Of a stretch of 5,940 nt of DNA, positions 4,914 through 5,940 are shown piece after piece. The position numbers and the translations under genes were made by a program. The stretch is from an uncultured Phascolarctobacterium sp. (GTDB lineage: Bacteria; Bacillota; Negativicutes; Acidaminococcales; Acidaminococcaceae), in assembly GCA_900553055.1 (NCBI GenBank), contig USBV01000095.1:1-5940 (forward strand), written 5' to 3'. Under the pieces are notes generated by a model. That model worked only from the letters and a program-made list of their open reading frames with translations, did not search any database and was not told the origin of the DNA. Every line of letters begins with the position of its first letter. The first letter of the stretch is position 1.

Positions 4914-5940
4914 TTATTTTACCAGCAGGCGGAAATATTTCTTTTTGCCCTTGCGAATCAAAAGGCTCTTATCGGCGTCGAACATGTCAGCGCTTAAAGA
5001 AGCTTCCGGATCCTTCAGGATTTCTTCTTTCACGGTAAGGCCGCCTTGGGTAATCATTTGGCGTGCTTCGCGCTTGCTGCTGAAAACCTTAGCCGCAGTG
5101 AGCACGTCGATAACCTTGGCACTCATTTCGTCAGCAGTGATTTCGATGGTGGGCACGTTGCTCAAATCAGCACCGCCGCCGAAGAGAGCTTCGGTAGCAG
5201 CTTGCGCCTTGCGTGCTTCTTCCTCGCCATGCACAAGCTTGGTAACCTCGTAGGCCAGCACTTTTTTAGCTTCGTTGATAGCAGCGTCCTTGAGGGATGC
5301 CAGACGATGTACCTCGTCCATCGGCAGATAGGTCAACAGTGCCAGGCAGTTTTCAACATCGCTGTCGTTAACATTGCGCCAGTATTGGTAGAAATCGTAG
5401 GGAGAGGTCTTTTCGGGATCCAGCCACAGGGCACCCTTTTCGGTTTTGCCCATTTTTTTGCCTTCGCTGTTGGTCAAAAGCTTGCAGGTCATGCAGTAAG
5501 CGGGCTTTTGCTCCTTGCGGCGAATCAGCTCTACGCCGCCCAGCATATTGGACCATTGGTCGTCGCCGCCCAGCTCCATAACGCAGCCATAATCCTGATG
5601 CAGCTTCCAGAAATCGTAGGATTGCATAATCATATAGTTGAACTCGAAGAAGGTTAAGCCCTTTTCCCAACGCTTTTTGAAGCATTCAGCGGTGAGCATG
5701 CGGTTAACGGAAAAATGCACGCCTACCTCGCGCAGCAGGTTAACATAATTCAGATTCAGCAGCCAGTCAGCGTTGTTCAGCATCATAGCCTTGCCTTCGC
5801 CAAACTCAATAAAGCGCTCCATCTGGCGCTTAAAGCACTCGGCGTTATGGTCAATGTCCTCTTTGGTCAGCATTTTGCGCATGTCGGTGCGGCCGGACGG
5901 GTCGCCAATCATAGTCGTGCCTCCGCCAATCAGAGCAACC
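4914..5940 (-). CDS. tyrS: Tyrosyl-tRNA synthetase (5' end beyond window)
   Basis: This class I aminoacyl-tRNA synthetase charges tRNA-Tyr with tyrosine in the cytosol. The frame stays open to the right edge: nine residues (VALIGGGTT) precede the first visible methionine, which is therefore internal. About 341 residues are visible of a family length near 410, so the N-terminal nucleotide-binding HIGH region is mostly missing. The visible part begins with [13 protein letters not shown], then has YMIMQSYDF (tyrosine pocket), GGDDQWSNM, and the ATP-binding KMSKS loop in the form [27 protein letters not shown], a variant I associate with clostridial-type enzymes. The last 65 or so residues, starting near [13 protein letters not shown], form the S4 RNA-binding domain that contacts the tRNA. 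The promoter and any T-box leader would lie outside. A GC hairpin terminator follows the stop. Confidence 0.97.
   Translation of the reverse strand, partial: VALIGGGTTMIGDPSGRTDMRKMLTKEDIDHNAECFKRQMERFIEFGEGKAMMLNNADWLLNLNYVNLLREVGVHFSVNRMLTAECFKKRWEKGLTFFEFNYMIMQSYDFWKLHQDYGCVMELGGDDQWSNMLGGVELIRRKEQKPAYCMTCKLLTNSEGKKMGKTEKGALWLDPEKTSPYDFYQYWRNVNDSDVENCLALLTYLPMDEVHRLASLKDAAINEAKKVLAYEVTKLVHGEEEARKAQAATEALFGGGADLSNVPTIEITADEMSAKVIDVLTAAKVFSSKREARQMITQGGLTVKEEILKDPEASLSADMFDADKSLLIRKGKKKYFRLLVK

Noticed and set aside
5046..5657. A 203-codon plus-strand open frame opposite tyrS
   Set aside because: It is antisense to clearly conserved TyrRS motifs and resembles no known protein. Long antisense frames are common opposite codon-biased genes.

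Overview
The window is ordinary bacterial chromosome, most likely from a low-to-mid GC member of the Bacillota. The reasons are a short (type II-like) MurB, a YheA/UPF0342-type YlbF-family protein, a clostridial-style tyrosyl-tRNA synthetase with a KMGKT signature, a BrnQ carrier, an Fe-S serine dehydratase and strong AGGAG-type ribosome binding sites. The mix would fit an anaerobic amino-acid-using Negativicutes or Clostridia species. That placement is inference and no genus is claimed.

Layout. Positions 1-728 (+) hold the 3' end of the catalytic alpha subunit of L-serine dehydratase (sdaAA) followed by a complete ridA. The pairing is biochemically sensible, because serine dehydration passes through 2-aminoacrylate, which RidA-type deaminases remove. 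Positions 729-940 are a 212-base gap. It contains a partial tandem duplication whose first copy overlaps the last codons of ridA, and a weak candidate promoter. Positions 941-3411 (+) form a tight four-gene cluster: a YheA-like helical protein, murB (overlapping it by one base), an unrecognised 129-residue protein, and a nitroreductase with an N-terminal 2[4Fe-4S] ferredoxin domain. A bidirectional hairpin terminator at about 3419-3466 closes this cluster and the convergent brnQ.

The right half is on the minus strand: tyrS (5' end beyond the window) reads toward brnQ, with a hairpin terminator between them, so the two are probably mostly separate transcription units.

The genes cover serine catabolism with imine detoxification, peptidoglycan precursor synthesis, a flavin/Fe-S redox enzyme, branched-chain amino-acid uptake and tyrosyl-tRNA charging. 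I see no mobile element, CRISPR array, phage gene, tRNA or rRNA, and no convincing novel multi-gene system. The most curious items are the duplication around the ridA stop codon, the unrecognised 129-residue protein, and the sdaAA-ridA adjacency.
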